This document shows, piece after piece, positions 11,659 through 23,842 of a stretch of DNA of 64,000 nucleotides. The notes under the pieces were generated by a model that saw only the letters and a list, made by a program, of their open reading frames with translations, had not been told where the DNA came from and did not search any database. Each line of letters starts with the position of its first letter. The stretch's first letter is position 1. Made by a program: the position numbers and the translations under genes. Source of the DNA: Dolomedes plantarius (lineage: Eukaryota > Arthropoda > Arachnida > Araneae > Dolomedidae); NCBI GenBank assembly GCA_907164885.2, contig OU015496.1, forward strand, positions 164,045,350 through 164,109,349, given 5' to 3'.

Positions 11659-14395
11659 GGCCATACATCTACATGACCGAATGTTATATAACCTTGACTT
11701 TCTCCGCATTAAACGTCACGCATGTCTGTCTCAAAAAGCTGCCGAGGAGACTTCCGATAGAGGCCGTTACTTGCTTGCGAATATGTTAGTCGCAGACGTG
11801 TTGGGAGCTTTCTGAACCTCGGCCATGCTCCAAGTGACCAGCAGGGGGCTAAGGAAGGGTGATATCCTCTGCGCCCAGAAAACGAGCGTTCTATCTTGTT
11901 TCGTCCGAGACAATGACACCTGTATATCAGTTGCGTGTGAAGGGGGGGACCACATCAAATTAGAGATAGATCCGCTGTGTCACACACTACTTCTGGTAAG
12001 GAGGGGTTGCCAAACGAGGTGAGGAATCGCCCTTCGAATAAAGTATCAGGATTCTGCAACGTTGTTTTCCAGTTTTGAGTGACATCAAATTTATGTGTTA
12101 CCATGCTTCGCTGTGAAACCGGACGTACTAGAGAATCTCCCCCTACTCTTTGACTTCCTATCTGATATTTTGCTTTTTAAATTTTTATGTTTTTAGTTTA
12201 AAGAAAATTGTTCATTTTCCAACCACCTATCGTTCCCTATTTAAATAGATAAACCTTTTTCTTTTTTTTCTTCCATCTTTTTTTTTTTTAACCATCTAGA
12301 ATAATTGTTTGTCGAAAGGCTTGTAACGGGAAATCGTTGCATGGCTAAAAGGTGTAATGGTTAGTACATCTGTCCGGTAAGCAGAAGGAATCGACTGGAT
12401 TTTCCATTCTCAAACGTTCGATATAAGAAAAAGAAAATTTCGTCAATGAGAAAATGGGAAATGGTAGAGTAGTAGTGGAAAATGGATGTTTATTTATTTA
12501 TTTATTTATTTATTTTGTGTGTAGGTACTTGTCAATAAAGTTTCTTTCTTACAACAGAAATTCTAATTTTCCCATAAAGTAGAAAGTAAATTTCAAGACA
12601 CTTGAAAGTATGAAGCATTACTGTGTTACTCAAAAGCATAGTTTGAGTGAGTGATATGTAGATGGGGGAAATTCTTTCTAAAGAGACTAATGATAGTGCA
12701 ACATTTTTAATAATAATAAAGGAAAAAAGTGACTCATTATAATGTTAAGGGCTGAATAATCGTAACCTCTGGAAATACTGATGCAAGCAGAAGAGCTGAA
12801 CTTGTGAACAGTTCAAGGGCGCCTTTCATTCCATTATGCAGACAGTGGCGAAAACGGGGTCATACGGGTACAGTAAGTGCAGAGAAGTACCAGACTTCTC
12901 AATGTCAGAACAACTGTAAGCTTAGCAAGACCAAAGATGTTCTATCTAGTAAAAGGAAGCTTTAATCGGTCCTAGAAGGATAGTCTTTCAGAGCGTACTG
13001 TTATATCGAATCGACTGCAGAGGACTGAGACAACAACCCTCTATTAACTAGACTTCTAAAGAGGTGAAAAGTTTCCATTTTGCCTTAAGAACTGTATAAT
13101 GAATGTGGGGAAAATACCTTCAAGACAACATCTTGTTTCTAAACATAGTAAATCATTACACAGCTCGGTTGTGTTCTTGCTTGGTTATGCACCAAACTTG
13201 ATTGTGCACCATTACTTTACAAAGCAATGTTATGTTCCTGAGGTCCCACTGGAGGGAGTAAGTAGCAAGCTGGCCATTTTGCTCTCGTCGATATAAATGG
13301 ACATCTAAAGACCCTTGCGCGAAATGCGGGACATAAATTCTTTGGGCATTTTAGCCATTGTAAAAAGGTGAAATGGAGAAATTATAATAAAAAGAAAATA
13401 ATTGTTTGAGATAGCTTTGTTTTTGAAAAAAAAATCATCCATCAAATTTCAACACGAAATAATTTACAATAAACTTCTTCACCCTTCTAGAACCGAAATT
13501 CATTTAAAATTTTCCAAATTGCAAATTGTTTATGCCCCATAAAATATTTTTAATATATCTGTTTCTTTTATTTCAGCTGAATTAGATTTTAGTATCTTAA
13601 AGTAACATTTAGAAAATCAAACGTTCTATAGTGATCTAGGAAGGATGTAATGAATTGGCGAAAGTGTATGTCAATAGCAATGCAGCAAAGAAAGTTGATT
13701 TCTCAGAAATTATAATGAAATTTTCGGTAAGAGAATTTAGATGAGTATTTTATTAAACTAAGAACGCATTTAATTTTTCATATCATAACACACTATGTTT
13801 AGAAGATATATATATATATATATATAGTATTTTTTAAGAAACACGTATTATCCAATTTATAATAAAGTAAACTTTTCAAATTTAATTCTATAAAAGCTCT
13901 AATTGGCGATTGCATGAAATTTTTTTATTTGTATGTATAATTGAGCTCGCTTATAATGATCTCTGATTTCACGCAAATCCGGTTTGAACGAGAAAATGGA
14001 AATAAAAAATCATGGTGGGTTTAACATTAAGAACATATAACTATACTAGCTTGTTGAAAATAAAATTTTTATTTGGGGGCTAAAAGTTTGCTAACTTGAT
14101 ACAGCCAAAAGCTAGTGATATCAGAAAATGGAAAGTTCGATGAGACCCCCCCCCCCTAACAACAACAACAACAACAACAAAAGGAAACTGAAGACTTAGT
14201 AAAACTATCTGTAAATTTGGAAGTGAGTGTTCAGAATTTGAAAACTAAGTGTGACTTAAACGTGGCGATAATTCCTTACACGCTAACACCAGAAGATTAA
14301 TGAAATACACACAGAAGCCAGCCTCGGAAAACACTGATGCAAACGTTGGTTTCTATGAGGATGGAGGATTTTTAAAAATAAAGGTAGCTAACCAA
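11659..14395. other. unassigned region
   Basis: No gene is recognised. It contains a (TTTA)n tract at 12485-12514 and a (TA)n tract at 13806-13826. A stretch near 12340-12410 weakly echoes a tRNA (GGTGTAATGGTTAGTACATC) but lacks a proper B box. An (AAC)n run is at 14159-14179. The short frames (for example 11825-12022 and 13099-13296) show no domain. Confidence 0.55.
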
Positions 14396-14403
14396 ACTCA
14401 ACG

Positions 14404-14915
14404 CAGTGGCGTAGCGAGCATAACTGGCGCCCGGGGCACGATACCTTTGTGGAGCCCCCCCCCCCTGAAAAACATATAGTAATATAATATATAGACCCTA
14501 TATTGGCGCCCTCGATAAACATATAATAACATAATATATAGACCTTATTTTGGCACTCCCCCACGAAAAGCATATAGTAACATAATATATAGACCTTATG
14601 TTGGTGCCCTCCCCTAAAAACATATAGTAATATAATATATAGACCTTATATTGGCGCCCCCCACAAAATAATATAGTAATATAATATATATACCTTATAT
14701 TGGCGCCCTCCCCGAAAAACATATAGTAATATAATATATAGACCTTATATTGGGGACCTCCACTGAAAAACATATAGTAATATAATATATAGACCTTATA
14801 TTGGCATCCACCTCGAAAACATAGTAATATAATATATGGATCTTACATTGGCGCCCCTCTGCGAGTGGCGCCCGGGGCATGATAGACCCCTTGCCCCCCC
14901 TTTGCTACGCCACTG
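14404..14915. mobile_element. hAT MITE with perfect 8-bp target duplication
   Basis: The ends are CAGTGGCGTAGCGAG and CTTTGCTACGCCACTG. Further inside, GGCGCCCGGGGCACGAT and GGCGCCCGGGGCATGAT pair as subterminal direct or indirect copies. The same 8 bases ACTCAACG flank both sides (14396-14403 and 14916-14923), the target duplication length of hAT transposons. The element has no transposase, and about three-quarters of it is an internal tandem repeat, annotated separately. Confidence 0.88.
14468..14860. repeat. 50-bp tandem repeat inside the hAT MITE
   Basis: Eight copies of a unit of about 50 bp built on CATATAGTAATATAATATAT, AGACCTTATATTGG and CGCCC followed by a C-rich or A-rich joint. 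Units differ by a few bases and small indels. The repeated open frames on the minus strand (YYMFxG patterns) come from this repeat and are not genes. Confidence 0.9.
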
Positions 14916-14923
14916 ACTCAACG

Positions 14924-16309
14924 GTTTTACAACGTACAAAAAATGTCAATGTTCGTTTGAAAGAAGAGGTGCAAGTGACGATTAAAGTGAAAGTCTCATT
15001 TGACGAAAAATAACAGATAAAACTGACTACAGAACAACAGAACTCATAAACTTTCATTTATTCAGTAACAATTTAAAAAAATGTTCATAATTTTTTCGAC
15101 CGTAGAAATTCTGTTTTCAGGAGCATTCGGATTTAATGATCAGAAATATTGGTTCCCATGTGCCATATTCAGGCCAGCTAGCAGCGTACTTTTGAAAAAT
15201 TTAGCTCTCGTTACAGGGACTCCCAGTGCGTCTATATTGTTCGATCAAAAAGTGTTTGTCACAGTAACATCTTAAAAAAAGACTACACTTAACTGTAGAT
15301 ATAACTTTGCGTTTGAGGCAAAAATTAGTTATTTTTATCAGCACACCGAAGCAATAATTACATCCCCGCATTCAGGGCCAAAATAGTTAGTTTCAGCAGC
15401 ATGTGAAAGTGTAGTTAATATTTTCATGCTTTCGGGTAGAGAACAGTTTATTTTATAAACAAAATGCATGATAGCCAAAAAAATGCCCAAATCGTGACAG
15501 TTCTTTTCTTTGTTTTCCTGTAAAAGTATTTTTGTTTGTGGCAAAACCCGGAGGCTGTCGTTTTAATACTGTTCCATTTAAAACACAATGTCATTTCCTG
15601 TTTATGTTTACTCCTTTATGCAATTTGTTGCATTTGCTTCTCCACACCTCATGAGTATTAGGGATGTTGCATAGTAAAGAATTTCGCCAACACTATGTTC
15701 TAACGTACAGTTACGCACGTGCGGACGTTAGTTCCTCGATACCAATGTAGGCTGGCGCAGGAAACAAGGGTCGCAAAGTGATAACGTTAAACGTTATGAA
15801 CTATCAAAAGACAGGCCACTTCAGCACTTCGATGAGCATCGATTTTCGTCTCCATCAGTTTTTGGCGAGAAGCAGCGTCGCCAAGCGATGCATGCAGCGA
15901 TCAGATAACGTTTAATGCCGTGGTAATCACAGGGTCTCCATGTGATACCAGAGAAGGGGGGAGAAGTGCACCGAGCGGAAATCGTGTCCGTGAGACGACA
16001 CACGTTGCTGCCCTCACGCGAAATATCACGCACCGCTTTTGTAAGATCTTTTCCACTCCTCTCCTGCCACTACATCCCTTTACGGGCCATTCGATACAAG
16101 GTGCGGACCAGAGCTTTCGCTGATGCCACCAGCTGATACGTCAGGGGGGCACAGCTCGTTGCGTGCGAGAATTGAAAAACGAAGATGCGCGCTGAATAGA
16201 TATTCCACTGTCGGCCGATCCCTTAATTAATTCTTCGTGATGGCCGATGCTTACGCTGTTTGTTTCGCAGCGTCCCATTCTGGAACTGCAACTTTTTTGG
16301 ACTCGAGTT
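14924..16309. other. unassigned region
   Basis: No gene is recognised. The section 15700-16240 is richer in G+C than its neighbours and holds overlapping short frames on both strands, but none has a domain, a plausible start context or a supporting splice structure. Confidence 0.5.
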
Positions 16310-17720
16310 CCATAATTTCTTATTATTACTTCCTTTTAATAATTACTTTCCCCAATCCTTATCGAGATCAGATGTTTTTATCTCTACCTGCATGGCTCAT
16401 TACTTATATTAGGCTTACAAAACAGACATATTTTTGATCCCATTACCAATCCGAGTGCCTCATAATTATAATTACTTTTTCTAGGCATTCAAATAAGTCC
16501 TGCAGTATACTTATAACTCCTCTGTGTTCCTACTGTTAGCTATTGTGTTCATAAAACTCTAAACGTACTTATAACTTCCCCAGTATCAGATCCAGAACAG
16601 ATGTTTTTATTAGTACCCTTTAATTCTGATTACGTTTGCCAAGGTTTATATAAAGATGAGTTATTAACGGATCCTCACCGTACTTAACAATATTCAATGT
16701 TCAGATAGAAAAAAGTTATAATAAGATACTCATCACACTTATTACTTCCCCAAACTTATCATCACACTTATTACTTTTCCAGAACAGTTGTTTTTATTAG
16801 TGCCTCATGATTCTTATTACTTTTTCCGGGTCTTATGTCCAGAATAGCTGTTATCAGTTCCTCGCCCAACTTGCTACTGAACCGTGATTAGACAAATAAC
16901 GGTTGTCCACATAAAATTTCTAACCGTATATATTTAATGTTCCCCAGGTTACAATATAAAACAGTTGTTTTTCCCAGAGCCTCATAATTCTGATTACTTT
17001 GTCTCAAGCTCACAATGAGAAAAGTGAATGAATCCCAGGTCTCACTTATTACTTTTTCGTGTTCAGATCGACAACGCTTATCCTCATAAAATTCAAACCG
17101 AACTTACTACTACCCCAGCTTACAACTTTAAACAGTTATTTTATCAGAGCCTAATATTTCTGACAGCTCTTTCTCTAGCTCATGGAGAGAAGAGTTTTGA
17201 TCAGTCCCTCATTTCATTTATTACTCCTCCAAGTTCAGACCGACAGAGGTTACTTGCATAAAACTGTCATCGAACTTATTATTTCCATATCACAACCCCG
17301 ATCTGTTTTTTTCTATTAGTATCTAGTTTTACTGATATTTTTCCTTGTTAGACCATGATGATAACTTTTTGAACAAATATTTTTTTAATCAATCCTTCAT
17401 TTTTTATTATACTACTTAAAACGGACAACGGTTGCTTTTATCAGTACTTTGTCACATTTATAACATATCCGCGTTAAAACCGAAAACATGTGCTTTTGTT
17501 GATACCCTTTTCATACGTACTAAATCTCTTGTCCTGTCACTATTTAGTAGTCAACACATTATATATCAGTTGACAGTTTTGTTCGAGAACAGTTGCTTTC
17601 AACAGGACCTCGACTAACCTGCATTTTGTAACCAACCAACTGACAGCTATAATACTTGTTGCCTTCGGTATCTATTTAATTATACTTACTTATAACTTCC
17701 TATGTTTAGACAGAGAATGA
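16310..17720. repeat. degenerate tandem array, about 170-200 bp period
   Basis: A theme built on GAACAGTTGTTTTTATTAGT, GCCTCATAATTCTGATTACT and CTTATTACTTCCCCAG recurs through 1.4 kb. Copies of the CAG-TTGTTTTTATTAG motif stand near 16595, 16792, 16959, 17130, 17302 and 17483, spaced roughly 170-197 bp. Identity between units is low (old array) and irregular spacing toward the right suggests shorter subunits. No coding content. Confidence 0.65.
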
Positions 17721-17903
17721 TTGTTCCCATCTATTTCTGCCCATATGTATATGATTTCAAACAAACGTGGCAATTCTAATCTTTGCTTTTCTGGAAAAAT
17801 ACTTCAAAGCTCCATCAATGACATACTTCAAATTATCTCCCTATGTCATGATGGAAGTTTTACAACTGTGGCACATTTCTTGGTTGCAATAACTTTATGC
17901 ATA

Positions 17904-19101
17904 CAAGGTGTTATCAAAATAATGGAAACACTGACCGTTTCTGCAGAACCTTTTATTAACAAACAGCAGCCCCGCAAAACAGCATTAATTAGACGTAAGA
18001 TTGTTATAAATACTTTACATAAAATATTTCAAACTGATACAATTCTTCCTGCACTGTATGTTCTAACTTTCCAGTGATGTCGGTGGGAGAGAGCGTAATC
18101 TTTCTCACCAAATGTCAATAACGAATTAAAACATTTCTGCGAAATTATCTATAACGTTAAGTCAAGCTATCGAGGTGGTCTGGATTGAGCTATACCTCGA
18201 CTTCCTGCTTCTCAAACTATATGTTGGCACGTCTCGCCTGATTCACGGGTGCGTTATCGTCTTGAAGACACAAACGGTCATCAGGGAATAACGCCACACC
18301 ATAGGATGCACGTGATCCATTTGAATGGTTCCACGGACTTTTGATGTCACAGGACACTAAAGAACAATTAAGGGTACCTATGGAATGTCAAGAAACCGTC
18401 AAGTTCGCCAAAGGGCATTAGGTAGTAGAGATGGTATGTTTCGGAAGGTGCTCGCCTAACGTATACTCTACCATAGTGATAGTAACCAATGTGAAGCTTT
18501 ATTGATCCGACCACATGACACCTTGCCAATCAATCGAATGCCTGTTTTTATGTTCGTGGCAACATCTGACACATTTTCTTGTATCAGTGTCAGTAATGAG
18601 TAGCTTCTGGATAGCAACATGACAACAAATTCCAGTTTTAGCTCGGCGAATGTTATTATCAGTATAGAATCATAAATATAGAATTCACGACTGCTGATAT
18701 TTACTATAATGTAGTCTTAGATTTTCGTCATATGATCTTTACCAAGTTCCACCTTACCCACGTGTGGCATACACACTTTAGCGTTTAGAAGAAACACATT
18801 GTTCTCTTCTGTGACGTATCAAAATCTTTGATATCGTGCTTCGTGATACAACGACAATGCATGCCGTTTTAGTTGCAGAAGAGCAAGAAAACTTCCTGCC
18901 AATCATCATGCCTTTCTGCAAGTCACTCTTCCGACATTTTGCACATCCATTCCGCAACAGCCAAATATTGATTGACTCTTCTACATACTACGCGATAACT
19001 GATACTCGTATTTTACCGTAATATATACTCCTGCTCGCTGATGACGTTCTGGCCGTGATTTGCAGTGCACACAGTGTTTCTATTACTTTAATAACTCCCT
19101 G
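17904..19101 (-). mobile_element. decayed Tc1/mariner element
   Basis: The left end CAAGGTGTTATCAAAATAAT and the right end (read inward) CAGGGAGTTATTAAAGTAAT are diverged inverted repeats that continue into GAAACACTG on both sides. A TA flanks each end. Total length is 1.2 kb, typical for Tc1-type elements. The interior holds only transposase remains on the minus strand. Confidence 0.75.
18080..18900 (-). pseudogene. Tc1-like transposase remains
   Basis: On the minus strand a block near 18520-18500 reads MWSDQ, matching the first catalytic WSDE/Q motif. A block near 18285-18250 reads CLQDDNAPVNQARRA, matching the second catalytic QDDNAPxHxAR motif. The third acidic residue and its SPDLNPIE context are no longer legible. 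Many stops and shifts lie between the blocks, so no product is expected. Placement between paired terminal repeats supports the assignment. Confidence 0.65.
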
Positions 19102-19103
19102 TA

Positions 19104-19559
19104 TATTATCTACAATTCATGTTCTGTAAACTGACATATGAAATTGTTTGTTTTTCTTCTTTGCCTTGAGTCCTTCTCGTCGGCTTGCTTTATAATGTCC
19201 AATTCCCTGTGCAAATTCCACCCTTATCAACTAAATATGTTTTTATAAAAGAGATATTTCTATCATGAGTGGTAATTTCCCATTTTGAGAATTCTTTATT
19301 ACACAGATTATTAGTATAAAGGCTTGTTTTTGATACCATTTCATTTTGCAGATGGAGCCATGTTAATTCTTCAGCACAGTTTGTCTTTTATTTCTAACCT
19401 CTTTCTTTTGCAATCATCAAAACGGGTAATCCAGCTACGAATGATCGGGAGTTCAGTCTTTTATGTTAGAAGGAACAAAAAGCTGTATACTTTTAGTAGC
19501 ATGTCCTTGCACAGTGTAGGATTGCCTTTGTTGAACCTTATTGTGCAAAGGCATGCGTG
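19104..19559. other. unassigned stretch upstream of the LINE
   Basis: It could include a badly decayed 5' part (endonuclease region) of the following non-LTR element, but no motif is legible. The 111-codon frame at 19324-19659 is not convincing. Confidence 0.4.
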
Positions 19560-19565
19560 CCACGA

Positions 19566-20697
19566 GATAAAGTCAGAGGATACAAATGCTTCTGGTCCCC
19601 TGAATTGGAGGAACATAAAAAGAAGCGGGATCAACTCAGGAAAAAGGCTGACTCACTAAAAGGCAACCTGATGTGGATGCATGGAGAAAACAGGCTGGAT
19701 TGATAAAAAAAGCTGTATTGCAGGCCAAACGCAAAACTTTTGATGATTTTATTCCACATATTGACTATAAAAAGGATAGTTTGAAAGTTTATAAGTTCAT
19801 TTCTAACATCTGAAATCACAAACCTCTGTGTAGGAAAAATCTCCTTTGGAAATAAACTACTAACTTCGGATAAAACCATTGCAAATGCTTTTGGACAATC
19901 CTACTCCCAATCCCAGAGAAAGGGAAAATATGCAAGAAAAATGTCAAGAAAAGTGAATGCTGAATGAAATAAGTTATACAAGATGCAGAAAGATTCGGGG
20001 GAGCCTAATAGGGAGGTTACCTTTGATGATCCTTTCAGTGCATACGAATTAGAGCTTGCACTAAGATGTCTTAAAGTAAACAAAAAATCCCCTGGAGTGG
20101 ATCACATCCATGAGAATTTTTTGAGACATTTAGGCATGGAGGCATGGAAAACAATGTTGAACGTCTTCAACCGAATATGGGAGTCGGGCCAGACCCCGGC
20201 ACACTGGATAAGAGCTATTATAGTCCCAATTTAAAAGAAAAACAAAGACTCCGTGCAGTTGAATAGCTATAGGCCCATCTCGCTCACGAGTATACTTGCG
20301 AAAACCATAGAAAGACTTGTGGTTAATCGCTTGAACTGGTATCTTGAGGAATATGATATATTAGCGGTAGAACAGGCTGGTTTTCGTAATAACTGGGCAA
20401 CGTGTGATCAGGTGACACAGTTCAGCCAGTTTGTTAAGGACGCTTTGGATGACAGAAGCATCTTCATAGCCGTGTTTGTTGACTTTAAGGGGACATATGA
20501 TTCTCTCTGGAGGGAAAAGCTCTACCAGAAGCTCTTGAGTATTGACATCACATCAAATTTAGTTAATTGGATCAGATCATTTACAAGCCAGAGAACCTGC
20601 AGGCTTAAATTTGGAGATTCCTTCTCCAAATGTTTTAATTTACAAACTGGACTCCCTCAGGAAGCAGTTAACATCTGCACATTGTTCAATATATATA
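19566..20697 (+). pseudogene. LINE ORF2, linker and RT fingers/palm (first part)
   Basis: Frames read in order: RGYKCFWSPELEEHKKKRDQ (linker after a lost endonuclease), LKVNKKSPGVDHIHENFLRH, HWIRAIIVPI, NSYRPISLTSILAKTIERLV and EQAGFR (RT motifs 0-2), FVDFKGTYDSLWREKL (motif A with catalytic Asp), then TGLPQEAV...TLFNIY (motif B, normally LPQGxVLSP). A stop splits the RT at 20232-20234, and earlier stops and shifts occur around 19705-19980. The enzyme would copy element RNA into DNA at a nicked target, but this copy is dead. The last codons run into the inserted Tc1 element. Confidence 0.87.
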
Positions 20698-22103
20698 CAC
20701 TGCTGGCCACTCAAATTGCAACACCAAGAAAGACAAGAGATATCACAACAAAATTTATTTTGTAGATAACATGTTGACCAAGTATCAAATGATTAAATTT
20801 ATAGACTTCTGTGAAGTGTGGTTCCTACCAAAATCAGTAGCCAGTGTAGCCGCCATTGTTGGAGATCACCGCTGCCACACGCCTCGGCATTGATTCAAAG
20901 AGACTTTGGATGAGTTCTTGGGGTACAGCAGACCAAGCAGCTTCCACACGTTGCCAAAGTTGATCTGCTGTGGCAGCTGGGGATGGAATCTGGGTCAATC
21001 GTAGAGCAACCATGGACCACATGTTTTCTATCGGCGAAAGATCCGGAGAGCGAGGCGGCAGGGAAGCAATTCAATCTGGCGATTGACGAAGAACCGTTGG
21101 ACAATGCGTGCCACGTGTGATCGCGCATTATACTGTTGAAATATGGCTGTGGGCAAGCCCTGAAGGTAAGGAAGGACAACTGGCTCCAACACCTCGGAGA
21201 TGTAGCGCCGGCTGTTTAAAGTACCGGCAATGTGTACTAGAGGTGTGCGAGAGTGATATCCAATACCGCCCCATACCATAATACCCGGTGCAGCACCAGT
21301 GTGGCGGTGCATAACGCAGCTGTTCAGCATCCTCTCTTCACGGTGTCTCCAGACTCGAATGCGACCATCGTGGTGTTGCAGACAGAAGCGTGTCTCGTCA
21401 GTAAAGACAATTTCATTCCATTCTGCCGTCCACATCCTTCTGTCATCGCACCATTGGCGGCGGAGACGTCTGTGGTTCTGCGTCAAGGGTAGACAAAGCA
21501 ATGGACGTCTTGCGGACAGACCACTCTGCTGTAAACGGCGTCGAATGGTACGCGCAGACACTGGATGATGCGTTACAGACTGCATGTGCTGTGCTATGGT
21601 TCGTGATGTGACTGAGCGATCCGTCACTGCCATGCGCACAATTTGCCTGTCATCACGTGAAGTGGTGCGCTGAGGTGGATGCGATCGAACACGCCGGTCC
21701 GTCGGACCCTCCTGCATCCAATGATCACATATCCGCATTACAGTTGTTTGTTTTCGTCCAACACGACTACCGATTTCCCTGAAAGATAATCCACAATCTC
21801 GGTAGGCCACTATCCTTCCTCTGTCGAACTCGGATACTTGATCAAAAGATGATCGCTGTTTTCCACGAGGCATAATTGATCGTTTTTTTTGAAAAAAACA
21901 CAAGAAAAACACAATTGCCGAACTTGAAATCGTCAAAATCTCCAAGCCTTAAATAGCGATTTGAAGTGTTGCCACAGGCGCGCGTGATGTGCGTCTGCGC
22001 TGAAATTCTAATCATTTGCATATCTCACCTCCGCTAATGCATGTTGTAAATTTCATGTTATTTGCATGTTTCCTTCAGGGTGTTGCATTTACAGTGGCCA
22101 GCA

Positions 22104-22106
<3 letters not shown>
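20698..22106 (-). mobile_element. Tc1 element (DD34E) inserted into the LINE
   Basis: A 1.41 kb element. Terminal repeats are CACTGCTGGCCACT on the left and the same sequence read inward from the right, followed by a second block TGCAACACC on both sides. TA flanks each end. The right TA has grown into a (TA)n run (22107-22148). It carries one transposase gene on the minus strand, broken by a frameshift. Because it splits the LINE reading order, it is younger than the LINE. Confidence 0.92.
20834..21873 (-). pseudogene. Tc1 transposase, frameshifted, second Asp mutated
   Basis: The best start is the MPRGKQ codon at 21873; the open frame extends 24 codons further upstream without homology. The N-terminal region shows helix-turn-helix-like GLSFREIGSRVGRKQTTVMR and a second DNA-binding segment around TSRTIAQHM. 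The catalytic region shows VFTDETRFCL (first Asp), VWGGIGY, then FQQYNARSH where the usual FQQDN has Asp changed to Tyr. Near 21060 one base appears lost in the codons for the Trp-Pro-Pro motif, shifting the rest (SPDLSPIENMW, with the catalytic Glu, to GGYTGY at the end) into another frame. After correcting for that, spacing would be DD34E. Both lesions make the copy inactive. Confidence 0.92.

Positions 22107-22148
<42 letters not shown>
22107..22148. repeat. (TA)n tract at Tc1 right junction
   Basis: About 40 bp of TA grown from the TA target duplication at the right edge of the inserted Tc1. Confidence 0.95.
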
Positions 22149-22151
<3 letters not shown>

Positions 22152-23777
22152 GATCTTGTTCAACCCTCAAATCAATAGCTGATATTAAATGTTTATTATT
22201 TGCTGATGATCTGGTAATCTGGACCCAAGCACGAAAACGTGGTGCAAAGAACCTTATTGAGAGTTGAATAAATAAGGCTCTGCGGGTCCTCTCCGATTGG
22301 AGTAATGAAAATAACATGAAACTTTCCGCCCAGAGTTACAGTACCAAAATACTTTGATTGCCAATACGGACAATTTCACCTACCTGGGAGTGACTTCTGA
22401 TAACAAATTAAATTGGAGGCTCCATGTTGAGCGGCTCACGGAACGTGTCACAAATAGATTTAGTATCCTCAAGCGTTTGGCAGGATGAAGGTGAGGATGT
22501 GCCCGGTCTACCCTTAACACCCCATTTAATACCTTTATCCTGCCTTTGGTGACATATTGCTGTGAAGCCATCATCACATCCCCACAAATGGTGGTTAACA
22601 AACTCGAAGTACTGCAAAACCAAGACCTCCTCTTGATCACAGGTGCTATGAAGCCCATGGCGATCGACTTAATGTTGCCACTGACAAGAAATAAACCTTT
22701 CTAAGTTATTATGAATGAGAAGGCTTTGGTTCTGTATGAAAAACTACTGAGAATAGGGGATCCCTACTGGAGGGACTATGTAATCAAGCCTAAACAGCTT
22801 AAACTCAGAATGGATTTATCCAGAAAGTCCTGGACATTAGGAAAGATCTTGCGATTCCAGGTGATATACAACCTCTTTTGAAACCCACAAATCCTCTTGA
22901 GGGGATTATTGTCAAGGTAAAGCTGTATTTAGTGAAATCATCCATAAAAAAAAGAGATGCTGCACCAAGTATCCTAAGTTGTCTTACCCTGGAGACTACT
23001 GCGGCCAGATATCCAGCTACTGATTGGCAGCATAATTTTACTGATGGTTCTCAGTTTGACTACCACTTTGGTGTTGGAGCTGGTGTCTTTTCGGATCTAT
23101 TTTTTTTTTATGCCCCTGCGGGCTATATCGGTACCGTCTTTGATGGTGTGGTGGTCATGCGTATAGCCTTACAGCAATTACTAGCTATCCATCACAAATT
23201 TGAAAATACAGTCCTCCTCTCAGACTCTGAAGCAGCCATCCAATCAATTAACTCTGTTGAACTCCCATTGACACTTGAGATTTCCCAGTGCCAAGAACTT
23301 CTGAGAACTCTAACCCTAAAGGGAAAACGAATCCTTCTTCAATGGGTGCCTGGCCATTGTGGTCTTTGAGATAATGAACAAGCGGACTTCCTTGCAAAAA
23401 GAGGTGCCAACTTGCAACAACATCCAAATACAGCTACTTCCTATTGGAAGATTAAACTGTTTCTGAAAAATTTATTTACATCTAATTTCTTGCGGGATCT
23501 TCAGACTCGTACTGCTTTAAAAAGTTGGAGGATGGTAAGCCCTTCTTTTATACCTGATAAACCAAGACGTGATGCAGTTGCGGCCTTCCGTCTGTCTACG
23601 GGACACTATTGCCTCGTCGCCCATCTGCACCGCATAGGCATCTCAACCGAGCCTTTTTGCCCACTATGCGATTCTGGAGAAGTAATGGAAAGGGACCACC
23701 TGCTCCGATGTGGGGCTCTTCGCGGATCTACTGAGGTGTCGAGATATTGCGAAGCAAGAACGCTCTTAGGACAATGA
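22149..23777 (+). pseudogene. LINE ORF2, RT remainder, RNase H and zinc finger
   Basis: After the Tc1 insertion the RT resumes with NDLVQPSNQ and then, in another frame, LLFADDLVIWTQARK, holding the catalytic FADD box (about 22190-22220). A damaged stretch of several frames follows, where TYLGVTSDNKLNW-type thumb sequence is legible near 22378-22415. From 22878 an RNase H domain reads NFTDGSQ (first Asp, about 23035-23055), LLSDSEAAIQSI (about 23215-23250) and WVPGHCGL followed by a stop at 23368, then NEQADFLAKRGA downstream. The C-terminal frame 23412-23777 ends with a CPLCDSG...RDHLLRC zinc-knuckle-like motif (about 23655-23715) found at the end of such ORF2 proteins. Several stops prove inactivity. 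Confidence 0.85.
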
Positions 23778-23842
23778 CTTCGGTCTGTTTTTATTTCATT
23801 GTTACTTTGTAATCTCTTTTGCCTTGCCATTGGAAAAAAAAA

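Larger units (their letters stand above)
19560..23842 (+). mobile_element. non-LTR retrotransposon (LINE) with RT and RNase H, 5'-truncated, interrupted
   Basis: A plus-strand LINE fragment starting in the linker before the reverse transcriptase and running through RNase H and a C-terminal zinc finger to a stop at 23775-23777, with an A-run at 23834-23842. A 1.4 kb Tc1 element sits inside the RT (20698-22106); removing it restores the protein order FNIY-NDLV across the junction. The presence of RNase H points to the I/R1/LOA/Jockey-related LINEs; I do not assign the clade. Confidence 0.88.

Noticed and set aside
12340..12412. Possible tRNA gene
   Set aside because: An A-box-like GGTGTAATGGTTAGTAC is present, but no matching B box, T arm or acceptor stem pairing is seen.
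14388..14880. Overlapping frames with repeated YYMF patterns suggesting a repeat protein
   Set aside because: They are produced by the 50-bp tandem repeat inside a hAT MITE; unit length is not a multiple of three and the frame shifts among units.
16310..17720. CRISPR-like repeat array
   Set aside because: Units are long, diverged and lack conserved short repeats with unique spacers; the DNA is eukaryotic.
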